Shown here: positions 44,372 through 51,340 of the stretch, one piece after another
Numbering within the stretch: position 1 is the first letter of the stretch
Layout: each line of letters starts with the position of its first letter
Source of the DNA: CAZAZQ01 sp964489705
Lineage (GTDB): Bacteria; Zixibacteria; MSB-5A5; GN15; FEB-12
Length of the DNA stretch: 64,000 nt
Direction of reading: 5' to 3'
Assembly (NCBI GenBank): GCA_964489705.1
Contig: CAZAZQ010000003.1
Span: 1 to 64,000 of the forward strand
Program-made: the position numbers and the translations under genes
The notes under the pieces: generated by a model
Told to the model about the DNA's origin: nothing
Databases searched by the model: none
What the model saw: the letters and a program-made list of their open reading frames with translations, nothing else

Positions 44372-44414
44372 GGGACAATCAAGGAGATTTTTTCAATTCA
44401 TGATGATTTTTAGA

Positions 44415-44879
44415 CTAATATGGCCACATGACCATCTGTTTCTGCATGGTCGAGTCTTTGTACGTTAATTCGAGGGTGTCATTGCTCTTTCTTATCAAGG
44501 TAAAGCCGCCTTCCGGCGCATATGCTTCGTTACACGTTTGGCATACCATTTCACCCACATTGCCAGGTGCTTCCGGAATACCTAAGTCAAAGAATTCCAC
44601 CCGGCTTTTCATGGCATATTTTCCAAAGTAGTTGCACATGCAATCCAACGACAGGAAGGCAGAATCTTCTTCATTAAGCTTCATATTGAAGGTTGTATCA
44701 CGAAAAGTCCATATATAAACTTGCTCTCTTACTTCTTCAGTAACAAGGTTCGTGACAGTATATCTTCCTTCGTAAGTCCCTTTCAATGAGGGAGGTTTCT
44801 CAAGAATGATATCCGAGGCGCAACCGAAAATGATTCCCAAGATGGCCAAAAACGATATAATAGCTACAAATTTTCTCAT
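44415..44879 (-). CDS. Hypothetical lipoprotein
   Basis: A 154-residue product with a lipoprotein signal peptide and lipobox IIFGC (lipidated Cys about residue 20), preceded by an AAGGAG box. The mature part is a small beta-rich domain beginning SLKGTYEGRYTVTNL, with conserved-looking beta strands (YIWTFRDTTFNMKL; DTLELTYKDST) and a CMC...CQTC set of cysteines that could form disulfides. The strand pattern recalls lipocalin-like lipoproteins, but no family can be named. It has its own terminator and lies next to the first scaffold gap. Confidence 0.72.
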   Translation of the reverse strand: MRKFVAIISFLAILGIIFGCASDIILEKPPSLKGTYEGRYTVTNLVTEEVREQVYIWTFRDTTFNMKLNEEDSAFLSLDCMCNYFGKYAMKSRVEFFDLGIPEAPGNVGEMVCQTCNEAYAPEGGFTLIRKSNDTLELTYKDSTMQKQMVMWPY

Positions 44880-44924
44880 TTTCTCTTATCTCCTTTCTTG
44901 TCCGTTTCAGAGCACAAATATAAA

Positions 44925-45024
44925 NNNNNNNNNNNNNNNNNNNNNNNNNNNNNNNNNNNNNNNNNNNNNNNNNNNNNNNNNNNNNNNNNNNNNNNNNNNN
45001 NNNNNNNNNNNNNNNNNNNNNNNN
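44925..45024. other. Scaffold gap of 100 N
   Basis: Exactly 100 unknown bases, the usual placeholder for an unsized gap. The flanks are not similar to each other. It lies at the end of the propeller array, where repeats longer than read length would break an assembly, so one or more further units may be missing. Confidence 0.95.
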
Positions 45025-45045
45025 AGGTAGCCAGTAGTCGTAGCG

Positions 45046-46098
45046 TTAATCGATTTCCCTGTAGATGATGTAAGCCTTATGGTCTGCTAAAAACGCGATC
45101 TTCTTGCCGTCGGGCGCGTAGGCTGGACGATGGCAGTTTGTCAATCCAATTAAACTGTCAAGTACAGTAAGCTCGTACGTTGTATAGTCAAATACTGCAA
45201 TTCGATCAAAGATGTAATTATGTCCGTCATCGCAGGTCAGATTAAAAGCGACCTCGGGGTATACAGGATTGAAGACTTCCTGAACCGAACCGCATGCTTC
45301 TGTTCCTTTCGGCTTTGGAAACCTTCGCACAAGCGTATCCAAAATAACCGTTTTGTCATCTTCTAGCCTGACTATGACGCCATTATTCAAAAGGTGAGTT
45401 CTATCTTTGCTCAAGTACATTCTCATCCATAGATCCAAGGGGGGGTTGTACGGTTTGTTAGAAATCTTAATAGAATCTTTGTAATCCACCTGGACGAGGT
45501 ACAAACCGTCACTCCCGGCACGCAGGATGTGATTCTGTGCGGGTGATGCCTTATCCGGGGAAACCCCCGGCGCCATTTGGATTTTGGCCTTAGGGGGGCT
45601 TTTGTCAGCCTGGTAATTTTCCTGAACGAAGTAGTAAGCATTTCCCTCCACCGTCAGATACGGCCCTTTGAAGATGCGGGGAATCTTCTCGGATTTGTCA
45701 CCGACGCGATGAACAAATTCTTCTAAGAGAGTTTGCGTGCCTGTCTCAACGTTGATTGAAATCATTCTGTCAATTGTTCTCATATTCTGATCGACTGAGT
45801 CTCTCGGTAAATAATCCCATTGATACAGGATGATGGTGCTGTCAGACGACCAGACAAAGCGGTGCGGCGGCAGATCAATCTTGGCAGCAGGCCTGCTTTT
45901 ACCCAGTGTATCGGCAATCATGAGCTGACCGTCATAGAAATACGCCAACTTGGTGCCGTCTGGTGACCACTGGGCTGGTTTGACCATCCCGTAAATTGGA
46001 CCGACTTCAACAACTTCTGTAATTTTGAAGTCAAGCGCATGGGCAAAACCGTGCACAAGCCCGGTAACCAGAAGAAATATTGCAACGAAAACGCGCAT
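45046..46098 (-). CDS. Exported WD40-like beta-propeller protein, paralogue 1
   Basis: I start at the ATG at 46098, which follows AAAGGAGC and opens a signal peptide (VFVAIFLLVTGLVHGFAHAL); the frame extends further upstream without need. The 350-residue product has propeller-type strands with TolB-like WSPDGTKLAYF and YAPDGKKIAFLADHKAYII units. The N-terminal 60 percent is identical to paralogue 2, while the C-terminal half differs, and its last 19 codons are nearly identical to those of paralogue 3. The gene is thus a mosaic. Function unknown; periplasmic or surface binding protein by fold. Confidence 0.78.
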   Translation of the reverse strand: MRVFVAIFLLVTGLVHGFAHALDFKITEVVEVGPIYGMVKPAQWSPDGTKLAYFYDGQLMIADTLGKSRPAAKIDLPPHRFVWSSDSTIILYQWDYLPRDSVDQNMRTIDRMISINVETGTQTLLEEFVHRVGDKSEKIPRIFKGPYLTVEGNAYYFVQENYQADKSPPKAKIQMAPGVSPDKASPAQNHILRAGSDGLYLVQVDYKDSIKISNKPYNPPLDLWMRMYLSKDRTHLLNNGVIVRLEDDKTVILDTLVRRFPKPKGTEACGSVQEVFNPVYPEVAFNLTCDDGHNYIFDRIAVFDYTTYELTVLDSLIGLTNCHRPAYAPDGKKIAFLADHKAYIIYREID

Positions 46099-46164
46099 GC
46101 GATTTGCTCCTTTCTCTTTTTCTGATTTTACCTCCAGTGGATATCGTTCAATCTTGATCAAATG

Positions 46165-46281
46165 TTATGGTGGATGAAGGAAATGGGGGTATTTTTTACC
46201 TCCACAAAAATGTGGTAAGGGAGAATATGCACGAAGGAAAATGTATATAGTACTCCCCCTTGTATCTTGACCCCATCTCAT
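46165..46281 (-). CDS. Possible 38-codon leader ORF upstream of propeller 1
   Basis: The frame runs from an ATGAGATGGGG start to a stop 66 bases before the propeller ATG and encodes 38 residues ending GGKKYPHFLHPP. The equivalent frame before propeller 3 also has exactly 38 codons and ends QGRKYKPTFSHPP, so frame length and C-terminus are conserved although the rest is not. The ribosome-binding site is weak. It may be a leader peptide, or the match may reflect RNA-level conservation. Confidence 0.35.
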   Translation of the reverse strand: MRWGQDTRGSTIYIFLRAYSPLPHFCGGKKYPHFLHPP

Positions 46282-46357
46282 GGAATGATACTCTTTCATT
46301 ATTAACCTTCCTATCACAACGAATGCCGAAAGCCCGTTGCTCGTATGGTATGGATAG

Positions 46358-46385
46358 ATTATACCAAAAGACATAATGTTGTCAA
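46358..46385 (-). promoter_or_regulatory. Promoter of propeller unit 1
   Basis: Minus strand TTGACA (46380-46385), 16-base spacer, TATAAT (46358-46363): close to the sigma70 consensus. It gives a leader of about 250 bases before the propeller ATG. An identical copy is at 47970-47997. Confidence 0.8.
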
Positions 46386-46405
46386 GGGAAAATCTTTAGC
46401 TTAGA

Positions 46406-46633
46406 TTAGAGATAACAAGGGAGAAAAGAAAAAGCAGTATCTCGTAGGGCTTTTGCCACCATCACATTGATGTCATCCTCGTGCTAGTCATTGTAATGAG
46501 TAATAGCGCCAGCGTCGCTTCCTCCATGTCCTGGATCAACGCATAAGTCTGTTAATTGAGCCGCACTGTATTGAGGTAGAATACAGCATATAAATATCCC
46601 CCAAACTAATAAGCTTATTCTCATCCTAAACAT
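46406..46633 (-). pseudogene. Remnant of an N-acetylmuramoyl-L-alanine amidase (Amidase_3), unit 2
   Basis: Three bases after the propeller 2 stop, an ATG opens a signal peptide (MRISLLVWGIFICCILPQYS) followed by the amidase motif VDPGHGGSDAGAITHYND. An in-frame TAG (46484-46486) then cuts it at 49 codons. Beyond the stop the frame still reads HEDDINVMVAKALRD, the next conserved Amidase_3 segment with its zinc-ligand Glu, before ending at 46406. The catalytic remainder is replaced by the promoter of unit 1. So this is a decayed peptidoglycan amidase gene that once formed an operon with the propeller. Confidence 0.8.
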
Positions 46634-46636
46634 GGC

Positions 46637-47710
46637 CTAAATCTCCCTCTTGATAAAGTACAACTCCCCTTCAGAAATGAAGGATATCCGCTTGCCATCA
46701 GGAGCATAGGTTGGTCGATAGCAATTGGTGAGATTGATAAGAGTATCAAGAATCGTGAATGTATTTGTTATGTAATCGAATACCCCTATGCGGTTAACTA
46801 TATAGTTGTGGCCATTGTCGCATGACAGTGTAAAGGCTACTTCAGTAAATTTTGGGTTGAACGATTCGTTATTGAACCCGCACCCTTTTGTACCATCCGG
46901 CCTGGGGAAGTTCTGGATAAGAGTATCCAGGACAATCATTTTGTCATCAGCCAACCTAACTATAACGCCACCAAACATGATGTACATTGTGTCTGGACTC
47001 AAGCTTACAGGTCGACCCAAATAGCCTTCATAGTATTTGTTAGAAATCCTGATGGAGTCTTTCAGGTCAGCTCGGACTAAATACAAGGCATCGCTTTCGT
47101 CTTGGTGACTTCCAGGACGTGGAATTGCCGCTCGGAGAATGTGGTTTTGCGTCAGCTCTGCTTTGTCCGGTGGTAATCCCGGCGCCATTTGGATTTTGGC
47201 CTTAGGGGGGCTTTTGTCAGCCTGGTAATTTTCCTGAACGAAGTAGTAAGCATTTCCCTCCACCGTCAGATACGGCCCTTTGAAGATGCGGGGAATCTTC
47301 TCGGATTTGTCACCGACGCGATGAACAAATTCTTCTAAGAGAGTTTGCGTGCCTGTCTCAACGTTGATTGAAATCATTCTGTCAATTGTTCTCATATTCT
47401 GATCGACTGAGTCTCTCGGTAAATAATCCCATTGATACAGGATGATGGTGCTGTCAGACGACCAGACAAAGCGGTGCGGCGGCAGATCAATCTTGGCAGC
47501 AGGCCTGCTTTTACCCAGTGTATCGGCAATCATGAGCTGACCGTCATAGAAATACGCCAACTTGGTGCCGTCTGGTGACCACTGGGCTGGTTTGACCATC
47601 CCGTAAATTGGACCGACTTCAACAACTTCTGTAATTTTGAAGTCAAGCGCATGGGCAAAACCGTGCACAAGCCCGGTAACCAGAAGAAATATTGCAACGA
47701 AAACGCGCAT
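46637..47710 (-). CDS. Exported WD40-like beta-propeller protein, paralogue 2
   Basis: Same start signal and signal peptide as paralogue 1 (ATG at 47710 after AAAGGAGC). The 357-residue product is identical to paralogue 1 up to KAKIQMAPG and then diverges, with its own C-terminal strands (IRISNKYYEGYLGRPVSLSP; NLTNCYRPTYAPDGKRISFI). It ends three bases before the amidase remnant. Propeller fold inferred from repeated SPDG/APDG turns. Function unknown. Confidence 0.78.
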   Translation of the reverse strand: MRVFVAIFLLVTGLVHGFAHALDFKITEVVEVGPIYGMVKPAQWSPDGTKLAYFYDGQLMIADTLGKSRPAAKIDLPPHRFVWSSDSTIILYQWDYLPRDSVDQNMRTIDRMISINVETGTQTLLEEFVHRVGDKSEKIPRIFKGPYLTVEGNAYYFVQENYQADKSPPKAKIQMAPGLPPDKAELTQNHILRAAIPRPGSHQDESDALYLVRADLKDSIRISNKYYEGYLGRPVSLSPDTMYIMFGGVIVRLADDKMIVLDTLIQNFPRPDGTKGCGFNNESFNPKFTEVAFTLSCDNGHNYIVNRIGVFDYITNTFTILDTLINLTNCYRPTYAPDGKRISFISEGELYFIKREI

Positions 47711-47776
47711 GCGATTTGCTCCTTTCTCTTTTTCTGATTTTACCTCCAGTGGATATCGTTCAATCTTGATCAAATG

Positions 47777-47893
47777 TTATGGTGGATGAAGGAAATGGGG
47801 GTATTTTTTACCTCCACAAAAATGTGGTAAGGGAGAATATGCACGAAGGAAAATGTATATAGTACTCCCCCTTGTATCTTGACCCCATCTCAT
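47777..47893 (-). CDS. Possible 38-codon leader ORF upstream of propeller 2
   Basis: Identical in sequence to the frame at 46165-46281 because it lies in the duplicated tract. It therefore adds no independent evidence for coding. Confidence 0.3.
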   Translation of the reverse strand: MRWGQDTRGSTIYIFLRAYSPLPHFCGGKKYPHFLHPP

Positions 47894-47969
47894 GGAATGA
47901 TACTCTTTCATTATTAACCTTCCTATCACAACGAATGCCGAAAGCCCGTTGCTCGTATGGTATGGATAG

Positions 47970-47997
47970 ATTATACCAAAAGACATAATGTTGTCAA
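47970..47997 (-). promoter_or_regulatory. Promoter of propeller unit 2
   Basis: TTGACA, 16-base spacer, TATAAT on the minus strand; same sequence as the promoter at 46358-46385. Confidence 0.8.
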
Positions 47998-48017
47998 GGG
48001 AAAATCTTTAGCTTAGA

Positions 48018-48246
48018 TTAGAGATAACAAGGGAGAAAAGAAAAAGCAGTATCTCGTAGGGCTTTTGCCACCATCACATTGATGTCATCCTCGTGCTAGT
48101 CATTGTAATGAGTAATAGCGCCAGCGTCGCTTCCTTCGTGTCCCGGGTCGATATATACATCAATAACATCTGCATAACTGACCTGTAAAAGGATTGCTGT
48201 CAAGCAACTTCCTATAAAAGGGAAACACCGGGAGTTTGTTTTTCAT
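48018..48246 (-). pseudogene. Remnant of an N-acetylmuramoyl-L-alanine amidase, unit 3
   Basis: Eight bases after the propeller 3 stop, ATG opens MKNKLPVFPF, and a one-base shift near CCCTTTT leads into a signal peptide IGSCLTAILLQVSYA and the mature start DVIDVYIDPGHEGSDAGA. The same in-frame TAG as in the other remnant follows THYND (48096-48098). So this copy carries a frameshift plus the nonsense codon. Its N-terminus differs from the unit 2 remnant, showing that the two amidases were separate paralogues before the shared tract was copied over. Confidence 0.75.
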
Positions 48247-48254
48247 AAATTACA

Positions 48255-49319
48255 TCAGTTCTTCTCCCTATAGATGATGTAAGCCTTATGGTCTGCTAAA
48301 AACGCGATCTTCTTGCCGTCGGGCGCGTAAACAGGAGCTGTGCAACCTTCAATTCCAATGAGAGTGTCAAGAATAATAAATTCGTTAGTCGTGTAGTTGA
48401 ATGTCCCAATTCTATCTATTACGAATTCTTTTCCCGAGGGGTAATTGCCATCACAGGTTTGGTTAAACAAAATTTCAGTTGCCTTGGGATTAAAGGAGGT
48501 AAATAAAAAGCCACAGAAAAAAGTTCCCGGAGGAAGTTCCCCGGCGAAATCGTATACGTTGACTTGCGTTGATTCACCAATTCTTCGCAATTGTCCTAAC
48601 CTAAAGATGTAGGTCATGTTTGGGTTTATTGTAACGGGGGCATCTACTCCGGGTTTTCCATATGTAACTCTCAAGGAATCTGTTTTATCAAGATTAAAGA
48701 TATAAAGACCGTCCATTTTCCACTCAATTGTGTGGTTGTCCTTTAGAGGAGGAGCTTTGTCAGGGAAAAACCATATAGGTTTATCACGTGTTTCTCGTAC
48801 TCGACCTAGTGGTATTTCCTTCGATTTCCCTGTACAGGTTTTTATTACATAGTAGGCATTTCCTTCTAATGAGAGGAAGGGTCCTTCGAAGAAGGTACGG
48901 CCAGTTAATCCACCAACCGGCTTTAATACTCCCGGTCGGTTAGAAACAACCACTTCATCTTTGCCGGTATTGATGTCAACAAGGGTTATGGTCTTGTACA
49001 CCGTGGAGTCAGATGTGAGACGGCGAGGGAGGTTGATGGCAACTTTATCGTTTGATGCCCATTCGAAACGGCGTGGTGTGGTGCCTTCATCGATTTTCCA
49101 CACTTTGCGGCTGTTACCCAACGTATCTGAAACCATGAGGTAGTTGTAGGCAAAGTATGCCAAGTAAGTGCCGTCTGGAGACCAACGGAGGGGACCCGTA
49201 AACGGTACCCATGCCGCAGGACCCACCTCAATCACTTTGGTGACCTTATAGCTTGCTCCAAAAGCGGAGCTGTGGAAGGGGGTTATAGCCAGCAAGAAAA
49301 ATGTAAGTAATAATCTCAT
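48255..49319 (-). CDS. Exported WD40-like beta-propeller protein, paralogue 3
   Basis: The 354-residue product has a signal peptide (LLLTFFLLAITPFHSSAFGA) and propeller strands such as RWSPDGTYLAYFAYNYLMVS. It is clearly homologous to paralogues 1 and 2 (WSPDGT, EGNAYY and YAPDGKKIAFLADHKAYII blocks) but diverged over most of its length. About 58 bases at its 3' end are identical to the end of paralogue 1, a second sign of exchange between units. It is followed by the frameshifted amidase remnant. Confidence 0.78.
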   Translation of the reverse strand: MRLLLTFFLLAITPFHSSAFGASYKVTKVIEVGPAAWVPFTGPLRWSPDGTYLAYFAYNYLMVSDTLGNSRKVWKIDEGTTPRRFEWASNDKVAINLPRRLTSDSTVYKTITLVDINTGKDEVVVSNRPGVLKPVGGLTGRTFFEGPFLSLEGNAYYVIKTCTGKSKEIPLGRVRETRDKPIWFFPDKAPPLKDNHTIEWKMDGLYIFNLDKTDSLRVTYGKPGVDAPVTINPNMTYIFRLGQLRRIGESTQVNVYDFAGELPPGTFFCGFLFTSFNPKATEILFNQTCDGNYPSGKEFVIDRIGTFNYTTNEFIILDTLIGIEGCTAPVYAPDGKKIAFLADHKAYIIYREKN

Positions 49320-49382
49320 ACGATATTATCCTTTCTCGTTTTGGTGTTTTGTTTTGGTACGTCAAAAGGTAGCCTCTCTCAT

Positions 49383-49499
49383 TTATGGTGGGTGAGAGAA
49401 GGTTGGTTTATATTTTCTTCCTTGGAGGAGAGTTGGTATCTCACCTTGACGTAAAGAAAGGGATAAGGTAACAAGCATTGTGTTTACTACCCGACTCAT
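49383..49499 (-). CDS. Possible 38-codon leader ORF upstream of propeller 3
   Basis: The frame from ATGAGTCGGG to a stop 63 bases before the propeller ATG has 38 codons and ends QGRKYKPTFSHPP, matching the length, position and C-terminal G-x-K-Y...F-x-HPP of the leader ORF of units 1 and 2. No good ribosome-binding site is present. Confidence 0.35.
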   Translation of the reverse strand: MSRVVNTMLVTLSLSLRQGEIPTLLQGRKYKPTFSHPP

Positions 49500-49561
49500 A
49501 GATAACACCATCAGGAGCTTTTCCATACCAAGAGCCGAAGCCCATCCAGCCGTGTGTAAAA

Positions 49562-49590
49562 ATATTAACAATTTTTCCGTGTAATGTCAA
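49562..49590 (-). promoter_or_regulatory. Promoter of propeller unit 3
   Basis: Minus strand TTGACA (49585-49590), 17-base spacer, TAATAT (49562-49567). It has the same placement relative to the leader as in units 1 and 2. Confidence 0.7.
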
Positions 49591-49629
49591 ACGGAAATCT
49601 TTGGCTTAAGGTAAAGAGAATACAAGTAT

Positions 49630-49657
49630 AAAGAAGGCAGGGGAAACCTCCTGCCTT
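49630..49657 (-). terminator. Terminator of the 56-codon small gene
   Basis: Minus strand GGCAGG/CCTGCC stem with an 8-base loop followed by TTCTTT. It begins at the stop codon of the small gene and ends about 40 bases before the unit 3 promoter. Confidence 0.6.
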
Positions 49658-49826
49658 AACTGTGGGGTGGATAGAAGACTCTGTCTTTTGTGGCTACACC
49701 AGCCTTCGATGGATGATGATTCGCGGTATCGAGGACCCGTAGGCAACTTCCAACATCAAACCAATAAAACTTCCGGTTTGGATAAAAGAATAGCCCTTTG
49801 TACATTCTTCCTCTTTCCCACCTCAT
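49656..49826 (-). CDS. Small protein, 56 residues, with its own promoter and terminator
   Basis: The ATG at 49826 follows AAGGAA and opens MRWERGRMYKGLFFYPNRKF, ending in VFYPPHS. A near-consensus promoter lies 60 bases upstream and a terminator at the stop. The start context ATGAGGTGGG and the MRW opening resemble the leader ORF of propeller unit 1 (ATGAGATGGG, MRWGQD), and the leaders share patches of sequence, so it may be a stand-alone relative of those leaders or the remains of a fourth unit. The composition is basic and aromatic. No family recognised. Confidence 0.5.
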   Translation of the reverse strand: MRWERGRMYKGLFFYPNRKFYWFDVGSCLRVLDTANHHPSKAGVATKDRVFYPPHS

Positions 49827-49885
49827 AGGTAGAATTCCTTAAAAACTTGACTCCTGTTGAGATCCGTGACTCATTCCATACGGGA

Positions 49886-49914
49886 ATTTTACTTGATTTC
49901 ATTGATGTTGTCAA
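49886..49914 (-). promoter_or_regulatory. Promoter of the 56-codon small gene
   Basis: Minus strand TTGACA (49909-49914), 17-base spacer, TAAAAT (49886-49891). The box runs back to back with the sigma-factor promoter on the other strand. Confidence 0.75.
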
Positions 49915-49952
49915 GAAAAAATTTGGTCAACCATGTGCTTCCTCGGAATTTC

Positions 49953-49982
49953 TTGACCCTCAGCGAAAAAAAGCGCTATATT
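49953..49982 (+). promoter_or_regulatory. Possible promoter of the ECF sigma operon
   Basis: TTGACC (49953-49958), 18-base spacer, TATATT (49977-49982). A GGAATTT just upstream could also be part of an ECF-type -35 box, which would make the operon self-regulated; the sequence does not decide. Confidence 0.4.
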
Positions 49983-50038
49983 TTTTCGAATATTTTTCTA
50001 TCCCCCAAGTATGACCGGTAGAAGGAAGCAGGTAAAAC

Positions 50039-50587
50039 ATGTGCTCGGATACGGCATTGGTTACGGATATCAAATTCGGCGATAAGAAAGCCTTCGCCAA
50101 GTTGGTGGAGCGGCACAAGAAAGCCGCCTATCGGATTGCCTTGGGGTTGGTCGGCAACAAAGACGACGCCTACGATATTTCCCAAGAAGCCTTTCTGCGG
50201 GTCTACCGGTCGGCGAAAACTTATGACGAATCGCAACCGTTTCTTCCGTGGTTTTACGCTATTATCGCCAACCTCTGCCGGACCTGGCTGCAACGCCGCG
50301 CCCGCCGGGAGCACCGGATGGTCGATATCGATGACGCTTCCTACTTGTTGGTCGACACCGACAATCCCGAGAAATCTCTCATCAGCAAGGAGACGGTCGC
50401 CCGCCTCCGTTACGCCTTGATGCAGCTTCCGTTCAAGGACCGAGAAATTATCATTCTGCAGCACTTTCGGGGGATGAGTTATGATGAGATTGCCGAGCTG
50501 TTGAACATACCGCGAGGGACAGTCATGTCGCGACTGTATTATGCCCGGAAAAAATTAGCAACCCTCATGAGGCAAAATGATGGATGA
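50039..50587 (+). CDS. ECF-family RNA polymerase sigma factor
   Basis: The 182-residue product has sigma region 2 (LVERHKKAAYRIALGLVGNK, then DDAYDISQEAFLRVYRSAKT and PWFYAIIANLCRTWLQRRAR) and region 4 (LPFKDREIIILQHFRGMSYD, EIAELLNIPRGTVMSRLYYA). It lacks regions 1 and 3, as expected for ECF factors. The anti-sigma gene overlaps its end by 11 bases, and a YbjQ gene is coupled after that. The regulated genes are unknown. Confidence 0.94.
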   Translation: MCSDTALVTDIKFGDKKAFAKLVERHKKAAYRIALGLVGNKDDAYDISQEAFLRVYRSAKTYDESQPFLPWFYAIIANLCRTWLQRRARREHRMVDIDDASYLLVDTDNPEKSLISKETVARLRYALMQLPFKDREIIILQHFRGMSYDEIAELLNIPRGTVMSRLYYARKKLATLMRQNDG

Positions 50588-51023
50588 TAAAATGCGAAAA
50601 TTGCTTGCCGGCTATGTGGACGGTGAATTGACCGAAGAGGAACGGGCGGCATTCGAGCGGGAGTTGGAAAACAATGCCGAACTGCAAGCGGAATTGGAGG
50701 AGTTTCGAAAGCTTAAGGAGGTGACCGGAATGGTGCGGTATGCGGATCTCCCCGACGAAGTGTGGGAAAATTATTGGCATTCCTTGTATCGAAGAATCGA
50801 ACGCGGCGTCGGGTGGATACTTTTCTCTCTCGGTGCTATCCTTATGCTCGGCTTCGGGCTGTATCACGTTTTGAGCGAATTTTACCGCAACCCGGAAATC
50901 TCCGTACTCCTGAAAATCGGCGTGACGACCCTCGGCGGGGGCGTCGTTATTTTACTTGTGTCGTTTATTCGCGAACGGTTATTTGCTTTCTATCGGGATC
51001 GTTATCGAGAGGTTATGAAATGA
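50577..51023 (+). CDS. Anti-sigma factor, membrane-bound
   Basis: The 148-residue product begins with a short helical domain of the anti-sigma type (KLLAGYVDGELTEEERAAFE), but it lacks the HxxxCxxC zinc motif of ZAS proteins. Two membrane helices follow (WILFSLGAILMLGFGLYHVL; LKIGVTTLGGGVVILLVSF). It should hold the upstream sigma factor at the membrane until a signal releases it. Overlaps with both neighbours indicate coupled translation. Confidence 0.83.
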   Translation: MMDDKMRKLLAGYVDGELTEEERAAFERELENNAELQAELEEFRKLKEVTGMVRYADLPDEVWENYWHSLYRRIERGVGWILFSLGAILMLGFGLYHVLSEFYRNPEISVLLKIGVTTLGGGVVILLVSFIRERLFAFYRDRYREVMK

Positions 51024-51340
51024 TAGTCACGACAAGCGATTACATTGCCGGAAAAAGAGTTGTCAAAACGTTGGGGCTGGTCAAAGGAAACACCATTCGG
51101 GCTCGTCATCTGGGAAGAGATATCGCCGCTTTGTTGCGGAACGTGGTCGGTGGTGAGATTGTGGAATATACCAAGCTGATTGCGGAAGCACGCGAGCAAG
51201 CGTACGACCGCATGGTGGCGGATGCCGAGCAGTTGGGTGCCAACGCCGTCATCATGGTGCGCTTTTCCACTTCCGAGATTATGCAGGGAGCGGCAGAGCT
51301 GCTTGCCTACGGGACGGCGGTGGTAGTAGAGGACGAATAG
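51020..51340 (+). CDS. YbjQ/UPF0145 family protein, paralogue 2
   Basis: The 106-residue product is a homologue of the one at 36165: VTTSDYIAGKRVVKTLGLVK, then LRNVVGGEIVEYTKLIAEAR and LGANAVIMVRFSTSEI. The ATGA overlap with the anti-sigma gene ties it to this regulatory operon, a context that may point to an envelope-stress role for the family (inference). Confidence 0.9.
   Translation: MIVTTSDYIAGKRVVKTLGLVKGNTIRARHLGRDIAALLRNVVGGEIVEYTKLIAEAREQAYDRMVADAEQLGANAVIMVRFSTSEIMQGAAELLAYGTAVVVEDE

Larger units (their letters stand above)
45566..46523. repeat. Long tract that looks identical to 47178-48135 (about 958 bp), copy A
   Basis: By eye every base matches 47178-48135 at a constant offset of 1612. 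The tract covers the N-terminal part of paralogue 1, its leader and promoter, and the end of the amidase remnant. It stops abruptly inside coding sequence at both ends. Recent duplication, gene conversion or mis-assembly are all possible. Confidence 0.85.
47178..48135. repeat. Long tract that looks identical to 45566-46523 (about 958 bp), copy B
   Basis: Second member of the pair. The upstream boundary lies in the amidase remnant at GSDAG, the downstream boundary in the propeller at PGAP-coding bases. Flanking sequences of the two copies are clearly diverged, so the identical block is younger than the duplication of the units. Confidence 0.85.
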
